DNA from: Schistocephalus solidus
Taxonomy: Eukaryota > Platyhelminthes > Cestoda > Diphyllobothriidea > Diphyllobothriidae
NCBI GenBank assembly: GCA_017591395.1
Contig: WEDG01008814.1
Location: 124,001-188,000, forward strand
Direction of reading: 5' to 3'
DNA: 64,000 bases
Shown here in pieces: positions 10,451 through 21,316 of the stretch (positions within the stretch are counted from its first letter, which is position 1; the number at the start of each line of letters is the position of its first letter). The position numbers and the translations under genes are program-made. The notes under the pieces were generated by a model. The model ran no database searches. It had not been told where the DNA came from and saw only the letters and a program-made list of their open reading frames with translations.

Positions 10451-10999
10451 ACCGGTATCACTCACTGATCGAAAAAGGTTTCCGTCGACAATGGAGGGAT
10501 ACAATATCCAGCGTGCTTGCCTTGAATGGTTAGTCGATCCTCTGAACCAAGATTTTTAGCTGCAAGCTGCTCGGCTTTTTCCTCAAGCCTATTTGACAGT
10601 TGAACATCTGCCACACTCTCTCCTCACTCAGCCATCTTGCTTCAATTGTACGCAAAGTAAAGGCAGCCAGAGATGGGCAGCTGATGAAGCCAAATAGTCG
10701 GTCTGCATGGATCATACATAACCTGCCTACATAACATGCAGCCCAACTCTTTGTCCTGAAAAGGCTGGAATTATTTCGTCAGTTGCCAAGCTTTCAGTCC
10801 ACACCTTTTGATGGATTCAAGCATCTCAGTTTGATACCAGTGAGACATCGGCTGTTGTACCATGCGAACGGACTTCCCAGTGTTCACCTCACTCTCATTT
10901 TCCTCTTCCGTACGCCAACGGATTGGCCGAATCCGCTAAGCTTTCACTGATGAGATTGGGCGTATTAGGTGATGCAGTGTGAGGCCGGTGAATAACCAT

Positions 11000-13900
11000 G
11001 CCACTATACTCCTTCCATATACGTTAGAAGTTATAGGTTCCCTCGGACTCTTCATAGCCTCATTAATGCCCCAGCGAGCTAATTTGACCACCGTTTTCGT
11101 CCGGTGCACTTGCAACACTGCCCTTTGTGGGGGTCAACCTTGAACAGGTTGTCCTTATTTAACAACAAGACTAGGGCCACTTGGACGGAGTATACCCTGA
11201 GGGTCTTATTATGGTGAAAGTATTTGTGGGTCACTTGGACTAATTGCGGGGAAAGAGTGTGTTGACCAACTGCGATCTCATTATCACGGTTTTAAAGACA
11301 TTTTAGTGACTCAACTTCCGGCCTCTATCAGGTGTATACGTGCAAATGCACATCAGCGACAGTCATTCCTCTGATATTATGCAGGTCTGCATGGCACTCT
11401 CCCGGCGTCACGAAACCGAGACGCTCTGCATCGGGTTAGGCCAAACACAAACATTGAAACCAACCCTTCAACTTCTAGGTTGACGGGACATGCGTTCCCT
11501 CAAGAAGCTCAGAATCCTGCCCTGGCGACACTGGACGTTTGCTCCAACTTATTCTCTATTAATTCTGTACAGCATAGAGGATACTTCTCTCTACTGATGA
11601 CCAAATTCACCGTTTCCTTCTCTGAACCTGGCTTGCAGACAACAGGAGTAGGGCCTGTTCGTGGCTCTCGCTGTCGCGGCAACAAATTTGAGCTACAACA
11701 TAGAGTTGCTGCTTCAATCGATAAAACAAAATTATTCGGCGATTGAGTATGCAAACGAGAGGAAAATGTTCCCTTCTCTGAGATCAGTCTAGGCAGGAAA
11801 CGGGGCAGCAGAATTAAAGAGGAGGTAAGTTAAAAAAAATAGATCTCATGAGGGTACAGTCCTAATTTCTGTTCTTCTTCGTAGAAATTCAATTGGATTA
11901 ACTGCTCGGTCTAGAGGGGTGAGTTTGAGTAGATTTGCTTCTCGGTCTCTAGTGAGGCAGGGATAGGCAGCGTGGGAACGAGAACCCAGAGAGGTCTGCC
12001 TTTGTGAAAAGAACAGTACCTCAGAGCTTACGACCGAATAAGACTATTTATCGACCCTCTGTTTCAGGATGAGAAGGCGTAATAAGTAATGAGAGATGCT
12101 TGAATCAAGCCGTTGCCAAGGCCTTCCCAATCATCAAGGTACAAAAATCTTCCTCAATTTGCCTGATTTACTTACTCGAGGTGAAAAACCTTTCCACCGT
12201 CTTCCTATTCTACGTGTATTGCTTCCTTCGGATGCTCCCCAGTATAAAGTTGTATTTGTCGAACGAGTGTGCGATAGCGCTCAAAAGGATCATGAGACAT
12301 TCAGAGGAAGGAAAAGTAATGCATATGGCCACTAAGTGGAGTTCAATCTTTCTAAATGCGTGCGCCCACGCTCCAATCAAATAACGGAAATATGGATAAT
12401 CACCCTTCTCCCGTGCAACTGGAATCCTCCTCTTTAAGTGCGTTAACGTGTCCATCGTCAATAAAAACTCTTGCTAGCCAGTCTTCTACAAACTGACTGC
12501 AGCCCACTTATATTGTATGCAAAGAGTGCGGGGCCCTGTTGGGAACCCAATAATTAAATGAAACCCTGGAAATCAGGAAGAAAATCAGCGCTGATGAAAT
12601 CGCCAGGCAGCTCCAGTACCTCACCGGAAAAAGCTGAAAGGATAATAGAAAACTATGCCTGCGATTGGCCGTGTTTTTGAGGCTGTCGGAGAAGAATATC
12701 TTGATATTCGCAAGTGTGATATTTAGCGAAAGAATTTTACACAAGAGGCAAAAATGGTCAAGTCACTTGGTAGATGGACATTCGCTTTGCTACAGTAGAC
12801 GCAAGTGGAAGGAGCGGGCAGATAGAGGCATTGTTAGAGAATGTGCAAAGCGTAGCATCTGCAGCAAACAAAAATGATATCATCCCGAATGCGGCTATTC
12901 ACTGACACCCGTTCTGAGGGACTGTGGGATGAAATACCTGATTGCCAAGATGGATTAGTCCGTGGAAGCCAACAGTCAGTTTTGACTAAAATAGTCTACA
13001 CCCTTCCTATTTTTTTTTGTAACGTACCATTAAAGATAAGGGAGGGGCGATATGGGACCTTAAACGCAGTCGATTGACGAGTTTCATAAAGATGTTTAGA
13101 CACTGCCGCTTTAGGCGCTAGTATCAACCCAACCTGAAATACAGGGTGATTTTAGATTGTAATTTTTGTGGGAAATCTCTCCAGCTTAGACGGACAAACA
13201 ATTTGCTACCCGCATTCGTCGGGACTAATAACGAACATATCTTGAATTTACCATTATAAAAATATACACTCTACTGCAACTTAATAAGTAACATGTACGT
13301 ATACATTAATTACATCTATGGCTTTTACTGCCTGTTAACACCCTCTAAATCAGGCTGATTTCCATTCATATAAGATAAGAGAAAGATAATTTTCAGAGTA
13401 ATTTTCATTGATTAAAGGATTTTTCGCTTAACAAAAGCGACAGTCCTGGTACTTGAAAGAGTTGAGTACATTGGAGATATGGGGGCGGAGGGAGAGAGAC
13501 GGCACGAAAAATGGAAACAACAGCAGCTACTTGAAAATGTGAACCGAATGGAAGATGAAACGAGAAAGGCACCAAGTAAAAAGAGTCAAGCAATCTATAA
13601 AAATAGCAGTAACGGTTGAACGGAAACCGAACAGGAGGCATGAAGGGATCGAGACCAAGAGGGCGACGTGGCGTAATGCTGGGGCAGGAGGGGGGGGGGG
13701 GAGCATGGGTAGTCAGGCGGATAAAATACTACAGACACACAGCTGAGGTTGTGCTAGAAAAGCACTTGCACTTACTTCTAAATGGGCAGGTCAAAAGAAT
13801 AACGTAGAGACGTGTAAAATATCCTAAAACTGAGAGACATCCTGGTGCATCACATTCAACTCGAGTCACGGTTCTGGCAAGGGGCCTGTAATGGACGTGT

Positions 13901-14815
13901 GTAAATGACTATGGTTAAGCGAGGAAATCGTGTTTAACAGAAGAGCGGGCAGAAGTAAATTCCAAGCTTAAGCTGAGGCGACCGAAAGAGACGCGAATAA
14001 CTCCTATTCCGTCTCAGCGCTGGGGCTAGGTTCGAAATGGCAGTTATTAGCTCTAGCACTCGCTCTCTCCATGGACTGTGCGTCAGTATATATTTGCCCA
14101 GATTTGCCTGAGTTGGCACACCCATGCAGATGCAAAGGATACTGGCAAACAGCTCAGATTGCAAACGAAAACAACAATTTTGTTGAAAAAAACAGAATAC
14201 AAACTTTAGAGTATCATATATATATCTATATAGGCGTCTGTGTGCGGGATAGGGTAGAAAAAAGGAAACAGCGAAAGGAAAAGTAAGACAAGGGGGCTTT
14301 GGAGGGAAAAAAATATAGGAAGAAACGCCTGCGATCGCTGATTCTGATGAAAAGGCGTCCTAACTTCAAGCCTCAACCTGACGAGAAGTGAAGCATCATT
14401 TATGGCGTCGAAGACAATGCCGACCTTGACTGTAATTCTGAATACTCATTGTCGTGAGTCGATAAAAAAACAGGCTATCTGTGTTGACCCATGACGTTGC
14501 GATTTATGTAGTTGACAAGCCAAGAGCTGGGTTGATGTGCATCCAATTGGCACATCACATAAACTACGTGCTCCGTCATTGCAAACCTCGTCTTCTTCAC
14601 AACTATTGCGAATATCCTATAAAAACATGGTTACTATTATTTGTAAGTAGAAATTAATAAGTGTGACAAAATATGCTTTGAATTAACGGACGTACTGTGC
14701 GTCAACTACGCCCCGATTCCGCAATTCGACGCAATTGAACCTATAAAATAAAAGAAATTAGCGTATGGAACGTCCAAAGTGATACTTAATACTACGAATT
14801 GAATTGCATCCCTTC
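11000..14815. other. No exon identified; flank or last introns of tensin
   Basis: Mixed-composition sequence with several short open frames but no splice-bounded coding block that I can defend. A G-run lies at about 13,690-13,701. The 3' end of the tensin gene (end of the PTB domain, stop and poly-A site) should lie in or left of this stretch. It was not resolved. Confidence 0.5.
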
Positions 14816-14821
14816 ACTTAC

Positions 14822-15077
14822 ACTCTTTCCTCTGGATCATAACCACAGAAGCGTATCTTGTTACCGGCTATTGTCTTCTTTTGGAAGCGCAGCCCGGTCT
14901 TGTCTACAATTGTCAGCGTCTTTTCTGGTGAAATGCTCACCAGAGCTTCACACTTCTTTTTCAGCCCCTTGGATGGATTTTTTGCATTGATAAGTATCTG
15001 CTCAACCGCCCTTCGAACGGCTGCCGCATTCTCCAGGGGGAAGACGTCAGAGTTTCCAAGAAATAGGACGTCGCAAT
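14822..15077 (-). CDS. tns: Tensin exon: PTB domain, first part
   Basis: A 256-nt exon (acceptor cattctttag, donor gagt|gtaagt) with no stop in the used frame. It encodes CDVLFLGNSDVFPLE, then AAVRRAVEQILINAKN, ISPEKTLTIVDKTGLRFQKK and IRFCGYDPEER. This follows the tensin-type PTB order: first strand, helix with the A-V-R-A pattern, a 'LTIVDKTG' strand, an 'R-F-QKK' strand, and the F-C-x-Y/L-DP-x-x-R turn shared by tensins. The PTB domain binds NPxY tails of beta integrins at focal adhesions. The exon opens with 2 nt completing a codon (A|AT, Asn) from the exon ending at 17,630, and ends at phase 2. There is no initiator ATG, so it is easy to miss. The rest of the domain must lie further left. 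Confidence 0.85.
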
Positions 15078-16159
15078 CTAAAGAATGATTACAGGGTTAT
15101 CCAACGCTTAAGGCAACTGGGAACAAGGAATTTTATCCACAGAGCACGCATTGCAGTTCACAAAGACAGAAATCCACTGGAACTCCCGCTAAGCACATGA
15201 AAGCACTCACACAAAAGCCTGGTATGAAAGTAAACTGAAGCGGGGTTGCCGGTCATTATATGTTGATGGTTTGGCCATATATTAAGGGAACAATTATACG
15301 AAAGCCGTAGTGAACAGCCAGCGTGCCCTTCTTTTGCACCTGCTGTTGTGCTGCAACTGGAAATGTGTGCACCAGCACCTAAGCATGTCCTTTTTTATGC
15401 AACCAGCAAGCTCAAATACAAATTATTTTGCCTAATAATAGCTTGTTATCCTCATAGACATTTTAAACACTGGTTACTCAAGGCTCCTTGAATCTAAGTC
15501 GTTTAGTGTGCTTCCATCCATAGAAAAACGCAGATTCATGGCTGTATGTCAATAGGAATACTTTGGGAACAGTCTCCAGAAACTGACTGGCACAAACTCG
15601 GGAATAATGTTCGTTTTGACTAAAATCACAATTTAATCCATCAGCATCTTCATCGCGATATACCTAGTAAGGATGAATATCGTGTGAAACTATATTAAGG
15701 TTATTCGGATCTTCCGTCTAAGAAGTCCCGAGAGTGAGGATGGGGATGATTATGCTGTTATTAGTAAGTACTTGTATACGGAGAGGATGGCGTAGTTCAA
15801 TTTATTTTCCCACAAAGCAGACAAATTTCAATATTTAAACCTCCGAGGTCACGATTGCTCTCTTAAAGCGAAGGTACTATATGAGCTTGTAAACAAACAC
15901 AATCTACATGACGAGTGGTACATGTTCAGAAGGGAGTTCTTTGTGCGTAGTCAAAAAATGTCCTCATTAATTCGACAGGCAGTCCAAAAGTGAAGCCTGA
16001 CGTTGAGAAAAAATAGCTCGATTGTTGTTTTATATAGAAAATTGATGTTCCATACAACAGGGCACGCGGGAGAGGCACTGATCCAATACAGGGTTCAGTT
16101 ATAACACAGTACACTTAAACTGGGCTACACGAAGTCTGCAAATCCCCTACAAAATGCCA

Positions 16160-16700
16160 CACATACAAGGTGCGCTGGCAAGCCACGGCACCGACTCACG
16201 GCGCTCCAGTCACTCCAGTCACGCTCAATCCTAGTATCTGTTGGCTGATTGGTTCGGATTGTGGACCGATGCATGGGGTCGGAAAGAGAGAGGGAGGTCA
16301 ACTCCGGCCACGGCGCTCAGCGTGTTACCTCACTTAAACCAAACTAACGCGCTTTTTGAAAAAAATCGAATAACTCATTCCTCTCGGGTAAGAGCCTGTA
16401 ATGGCTTCTTCCTAATGTGACCTATATAGCAACCTCCACAGGTGGAATCTGAGCCACCCTTTGATCTCTGAAGACTAAGTCCATAGTGCGACGATCGAGT
16501 CATGTGTGGTATGTATCGATTTTCTGCTTAACTCTGTCGGCCACTGCGTCCAATCCCACCTCCGGCCGTATTGACACAGCACTTATCCTCGGACTGAGAT
16601 AGGAGAGGGCGATGGGAATGCGATAGATGCAAAACATTTATACTACCCTACAGGTCACTACTGGTGTACCATCTCTCTGCTATATAATTTCATCGTAGGA
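16160..16700. repeat. Possible very degraded R1-like sequence
   Basis: Scattered matches to R1 ('agcctgtaatggcttcttcctaatgtgacc', 'gggaatgcgatagatgc') occur in the right order. The alignment is weak. Confidence 0.35.
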
Positions 16701-16882
16701 CTGAGAGGCATTCAAACCTTTGGACTGACAGAGTTTTTTTGTTGCATAGCTTCAACGGTCAGCTTGTCAGACCGATTCCTAAAGAACCTAAGGGACTGGG
16801 CTCCCTGGTAAAGGTCACGCAGTTGAGACCATTAAACTATTCCCATTGGACGGGTGCGGTGAGTAGAGGATAACCTCAGATA

Positions 16883-17098
16883 TTAACAAGTCTCCCACTG
16901 CTTGAAGTATTCGGCGCAGTCATCGACGCGCAGATACAGCTCACGCAAATGGATCAGCACATTTTTGGACTTACATTTGAGACCATCTTGTAAAATCACA
17001 GAGTACAATACGCGGATGATATCTTCGTCATCCTTAAATGGCATCGGGTGGTGAAATTCGATGAACTTGTTAAGGCATCTTTCGGGACATAAATTCAT
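16883..17098 (-). pseudogene. Unrecognised protein fragment, possibly retroposed
   Basis: A 71-codon frame ends in TAA at 16,883-16,885. It reads like a folded protein (FIEFHHPMPFKDDEDIIRV, LRELYLRVDDCAEYFKQWE) with a high share of G/C at third positions, unlike its surroundings. Just upstream another frame also looks coding (about 17,100-17,220), as if a frameshift separates two parts. A gtaagt inside the frame could be a donor but would break the good-looking part. Its phase does not fit between the neighbouring tensin exons, so it is either a fragment in a tensin intron or the end of another gene. I do not recognise the family. Confidence 0.35.
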
Positions 17099-17629
17099 GA
17101 TTCAAGTTTTTATCACGGAACGGCTCATTATTTATCCCTGCTCCACATTTAGATTCAGAAAAGCGGAGTTTAAGGTCATTTTCACGTCCATTACCATCAG
17201 TTGTGATGAAAGCGCTGCGACTCACGACACAATCGTGGTTGGCTAAGTCAGTATGTTAGCAGTCTGGAGATAGACCAGTCCGCTCTGCGCCCCCACGGTT
17301 CTCTGACGATAGGCGCGTGGGAGCGATTAGAAACATCAAGCAGATAAAGCGATGGAGTCTACTTCTCCAAATTATATTTAGCTTCATCACACCTTTACCT
17401 TCCATCTGTGTGCTCGCTGAAGGAATGCGCACAACTATATACAAACGATGGTTTATCAACCTACTAACCGTTCACCAGTTGAACATGTTTAAAAAGCAAT
17501 AGTTCATTTACTTTCAAAGATCTGAACAACGATTTGTCCGTACAGTGCTTAGTGCATCGCATAAAGGGATAGTCAAAGCACCAGCAGTGTTAAAAACAGA
17601 TTTTAAATGAAAGGCTTTGAAAAACCTAC

Positions 17630-17911
17630 TAAAATCGCCTGTCCCACTTCTGTTGATCATAGTCCTTGCACCTTGCTTGGTGCCGCTGGAAGTAATACTG
17701 TGTAGGTAACCCTCTGCGTAGGAAGTGCCTGCGTTTGGCAGTCTCAAACAGACAGGCAAGGCACCTCGATTGGTTGTGTGGTCATGCACGAAAGCTGCCA
17801 AGGTGGGGTATGTGGGTTCTGTTTGGAAACCTTGCAGGTGGTAGCTATCACCACGTCCTGATCGCATTTGGCTATGCTCAATAAGGAAGGAGCGCACGGG
17901 TTCAGCGCCAT
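17630..17911 (-). CDS. tns: Tensin exon: end of SH2 domain and SH2-PTB linker
   Basis: A 282-nt exon (acceptor catccctag, donor tttta|gtaggt). The frame opens GAEPVRSFLIEHSQMRS, then YHLQGFQTEPTYPTLAAFV and NRGALPVCLRLP. In vertebrate tensins the same region has the pattern VRHFLIE...GV-x-LKGC-x-NEP-x-F-x-SL-x-ALVY...LPC-x-L-x-IP, which is a diagnostic match for the second half of a tensin SH2 domain. The remaining 40 or so residues are a Ser/Thr/Gly-rich spacer to the PTB domain. The exon enters with 2 nt (G|AT, Asp) and leaves at phase 1, which fits the PTB exon exactly. The donor is the weakest part: alternatives inside the open frame exist, but this one preserves phase. Confidence 0.85.
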
Positions 17912-17991
17912 CTAGGGATGTTTTAAATGTGTGTCAGGTAGATAATACTAAAAAATTGCAAATAACCAATATTCATACCCCGAAAACCCAC

Positions 17992-18096
17992 CAAGTGAAG
18001 CAGGGACGCGCAACACGAGCACATAAAAGTTCGGTCTGGATTTGCTCGTACGAATTAGGAAGGTGCCCGGCTCCCGACTTAAGAGCATTGATTGTG
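17992..18096 (-). CDS. tns: Tensin exon: SH2 phosphotyrosine pocket
   Basis: A 105-nt exon (acceptor ttcttttgcttttag, donor cttg|gtgggt) encoding AQSMLLSREPGTFLIRTS, then NFYVLVLRVPASL. The FLIR block is the SH2 FLVR motif. Its Arg codon is at 18,050-18,052 and would contact the phosphate of phosphotyrosine. REPGTF matches the tensin signature REPG(A/T)F. The Asp that usually follows the Arg in tensins (R-D-S) is Thr here. Phase 1 in and phase 1 out: the joined codon with the previous exon is GCA (Ala), giving ISKEEAQSM, as in tensin ISREQA. Confidence 0.9.
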
Positions 18097-18176
18097 CTAA
18101 AAGCAAAAGAACAGAGACGGAACATGAGATTCTGAGCTGCCAGATTTTATGATGTAGGAGCATGAAGACCGCTCAC

Positions 18177-18353
18177 CTTCTTCCTTTGAAATGTTAGGCA
18201 TCAGCCAGACACCCGAGGTCTCCTGGGCGTGGTAGATGGCACTGCGGTTGTCGAATGAATCAGCCACATGGTTCATATGGCCCTCCTGAGCAGCCAAGCT
18301 GGCACCACCTATACTTCCAAGAGAAGACTCTGGCGGATGGTAGACTGGCTCAG
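18177..18353 (-). CDS. tns: Tensin exon: start of SH2 domain
   Basis: A 177-nt exon (acceptor cccttcctag, donor gaag|gtgagc). It encodes a linker (EPVYHPPESSLGSIGG, HMNHVADSFDNRSAIYH) ending in ETSGVWLMPNISKEE. The W-x-x-P-x-IS-(K/R)-E-(E/Q) stretch is the conserved first turn of tensin SH2 domains. A symmetric 1-1 exon: it enters with 2 nt and leaves with one G. Confidence 0.88.
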
Positions 18354-18962
18354 CTAGGAAGGGTAGAGGATTGTAAAATTAGATCAGGTCTCAGACAAGG
18401 TATGAATTTAATGGCCTGGATTTAAAAATAAAGTTTTTGTGTAGATTGGTTTTCATATCCCATAGAGACGGCCAATCATGAGGCATTGATATGACGCCAT
18501 ATCACCAACCTCAGACTGTCGAATCGCAACCAAAGGGGAAAGTTGGGGTTCCAACTTGGAACCATCTGTTATTTGATATTAAGAGGAAAATTTTAGTTGT
18601 GAGCAGTGAGCAGACATGAACCCAAAAGTTTTCCTTCTATCCATAAAAAATAACAAATGTTTGTGAAATATTTTGACTTTCACTCCAACTGGCATCTACT
18701 GATGGCGCCTTAAAAGTAAAGTGAATTAAATTCACTTAAAAGATATGCGATCCCTGAGCGGAAGGGGAGCGTCAACATTAGTTCGTAGAGAATTCCACGT
18801 TTTTTTCCTTCTGTGAGCTTGCAACTGGACGTATTGAGCACACGCTTAGGTCCTCAAATAAGAAGCTCTTCGTAATGTTTTCATGGAGAGCGAGAGAAGA
18901 AGAAAATTTACATCCATAAACATCTTTGAAGACCGTTGAAACGTTACAAAACTGAAACTTAC

Positions 18963-19042
18963 TTGCGGTACGCCATTGGGAGGTGCTCTCGTGGCGAGTT
19001 CTGCGCTCTGTGGCAATTTTTCCTGAGGTCCTGGGCAGTGTT
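18963..19042 (-). CDS. tns: Candidate frame-disrupting cassette exon of tensin
   Basis: An 80-nt block has excellent signals: a long pyrimidine tract (ttttcttttactttttccttcag) and a perfect gtaagt donor. All three frames are open inside it. Joined after the exon ending at 19,239 it reads KHCPGPQEKLPQSAEL and ends at phase 0. The next exon at 18,353 would then be read out of frame and soon meet a TAG. It could be a regulated poison exon, a minor-isoform exon or a decoy. Confidence 0.4.
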
Positions 19043-19238
19043 CTGAAGGAAAAAGTAAAAGAAAACTTTCTAGGGATTTCAAATACTTGGACGTTGCATG
19101 CAGTGGCCGCCTAAGTCATAGTCCGTCGACCCTCCGGTTACTTAACAAGCAATATTCAGTCCCGAGACTTTGCCTGCGCGGAGCAACTAGTCGCTGGTGA
19201 ACTGTGTGTTTGGCGAACACTGCTTCTACTGAACTCAC

Positions 19239-19312
19239 TTGCCGCGTCATTATGCTGGGGATTCATTTGCGACTTGGATGACGCGGATGCGGGTGATAAA
19301 GCGCTCATCACA
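19239..19312 (-). CDS. tns: Tensin linker exon (74 nt)
   Basis: Acceptor gctgcacttag, donor gcaa|gtgagt. It encodes VMSALSPASASSKSQMNPQ then HNDAA, a Ser/Ala-rich linker. It enters with 1 nt, completing CC|T (Pro) from the 61-nt exon, and leaves at phase 1, fitting the SH2 start exon. A second acceptor with a stronger tract lies upstream at 19,435 (attattttag). Using it opens the same frame but gives QRELEVLNAQ and then a TAG at 19,402-19,404. Confidence 0.55.
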
Positions 19313-21255
19313 CTAAGTGCAGCCATCAGGAATGAATGTGAGAACTGGTACATTTGATAGGTATGCTGTGGCATGGAGGCCACATCCTCGAAATAATGCG
19401 ACTACTGTGCATTCAGTACCTCCAGCTCTCGCTGCCTAAAATAATGGATCTGGAACTTTGAGCAAATAAAATTCTTGTTCCAGTGAGCGAGTCTCCTCTT
19501 AGCTACCACCAGGGAATAGTTTTTTCATTTGTACATGCATTCTGATTCTCAGCCACTTGGAGTGGAGGGGAAGGAGGTTGGCATGTAATGACCTCGTGTA
19601 TTTTTAGGACTGAATATGTCCTTTATACTACTAACGTCTCAGATGTTAGCAACCGCCTTCACATATCACTTGCAGTTGGGATCACGCGTTGACCAGAGGA
19701 AACAATCAGACGCAAAGTAATGAGAGCGACAGGCCCCTTGTCATGTCAGCAGACATCCGGGGTCGTTTGCCGAACCTGCTGCGATCGCCAACAAAGCAAC
19801 TGCTTCGGGGGAAACTATGCGTTTTTTCCGACCGAGGATGGCTAAACGTTCAACAGTAATGAGGAAGAATGATGCCATCTCTCGGCTCGTGGCACAATGG
19901 ACAGGGCTCGACGGTATTGTCAAGTTAGATGATTCATTTTTTCCTACCCTTAGTCGATTAACAAACACGATTACCTCCCGACTCTGTATTCAGTGTTCGT
20001 GCAGACTTAAATTTTGGGCGACCGTGACCAGTTGATAAAGACAGAAATAAAAATCAGCGTCACAACGTCTCAAACAAGAAGTCGAGTCGCGCGCGTGGGC
20101 GGAGTTTGTCGCACACGAGCTCCTAAGGTTTGGCAGCTGAAGGCAACACGAGTCAGCGGCGGTGCTACAGTCGTGACAGCTGGCGGCTGCAGACAAACGC
20201 GTGGTACCCCCGGCAAAACAGCAGGGACAGATATAATCTCTTTTGGTTTATCCGTTTCCCTTCACGCTCGGGTAAACTTTGGATTTTCTAACCTAGAACG
20301 AATAATCTTCTACGCCTGAGTGTGCACCTCTGTTCATTCCCGGCAAAGATGTTTAACAGGGACACCGAGAGCCTCAGAAGTTCTACTTGCCACTAGAAGT
20401 CACTCTCGAAAATAATTTACCACAAGGTAGACTACTAGGTCATGCGGTTGCTGGCATTCTGCACGGAATGCCTGTCTCCGGCCAGTACCGGAAGCTACTG
20501 TTGCTTAGAGGAAAGGTTTGGTGGTCTGTATAAAAGTTCCGTTCCAATATCTATGACATATATTCATGAATCCACAGAGAAGCAATCATTACATCGCATC
20601 ATTACATAATCACAGGCATATGAGAGTTTTCCAAACTAATTAGGTAAATGTCTAAACTATTTCAATCAAACCTATCCCTGCATCATATTATTCAGAAAGA
20701 GCAAGGAGGTGTTCGCTAAATTCTCCCCTTCTACAAGTTCACTTTCTGCAAAAATGTTTCTGTGTGGACGTGCATTCGATAACGCTAATTTTACTCGCAT
20801 TCACGCAGCCCCTAGGACCGAATGACACGCAAAAGGAAGAAGGGCCGAGGATGTGTTCTGAATAACGGCTTCTTTTGCCTGAGCCACTGATGTGCGTGTG
20901 TGTAAACCGACACGTTGTTTGGCATATGTACTTTCGGGAAACGAGGTGCCCAATTCCGCTTAACTTAATATTTTTAGGAGAGGTCGGAAGAGTGTTTGGC
21001 ATACCGCCAAAAGCTCCATTTAGTGGACACCGCCCACGCACGCCTTTAACTCCGTCACCCAATCAAATCGCGCCAGCAGGTACGCAATATTTTCCGTATG
21101 TTGCACAACTGTTTTGTGGGGGCGCGCAGAAGACACTTTAAGAGGAAGTCGTAATTATGTAATCTGCGTTTGGCCTGCCGTGACGGAAAGCGAGTGGTTA
21201 ATGCACAACTGGTACAAGAAAATGCGTATAAGGGGCAATAATGTAAAACACTTAC

Positions 21256-21316
21256 GGTGAAAGCTTCGGGTGCCGATAAGCAGAGGCAATATCACCACTA
21301 TACGAGTTAGACCGCC
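21256..21316 (-). CDS. tns: Tensin linker exon (61 nt)
   Basis: Acceptor ctgtttccatcttatag, donor cacc|gtaagt. In the only phase that fits its neighbours (2 nt in, 2 nt out) it is open and reads GRSNSYSGDIASAYRHPKLS. The frame starting with one extra base has an immediate stop, which supports the chosen phase. Ser/Tyr-rich, so a possible phosphorylation-rich linker. With the next exon it forms a 135-nt pair that keeps the frame only when both are used or both are skipped. Confidence 0.65.
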
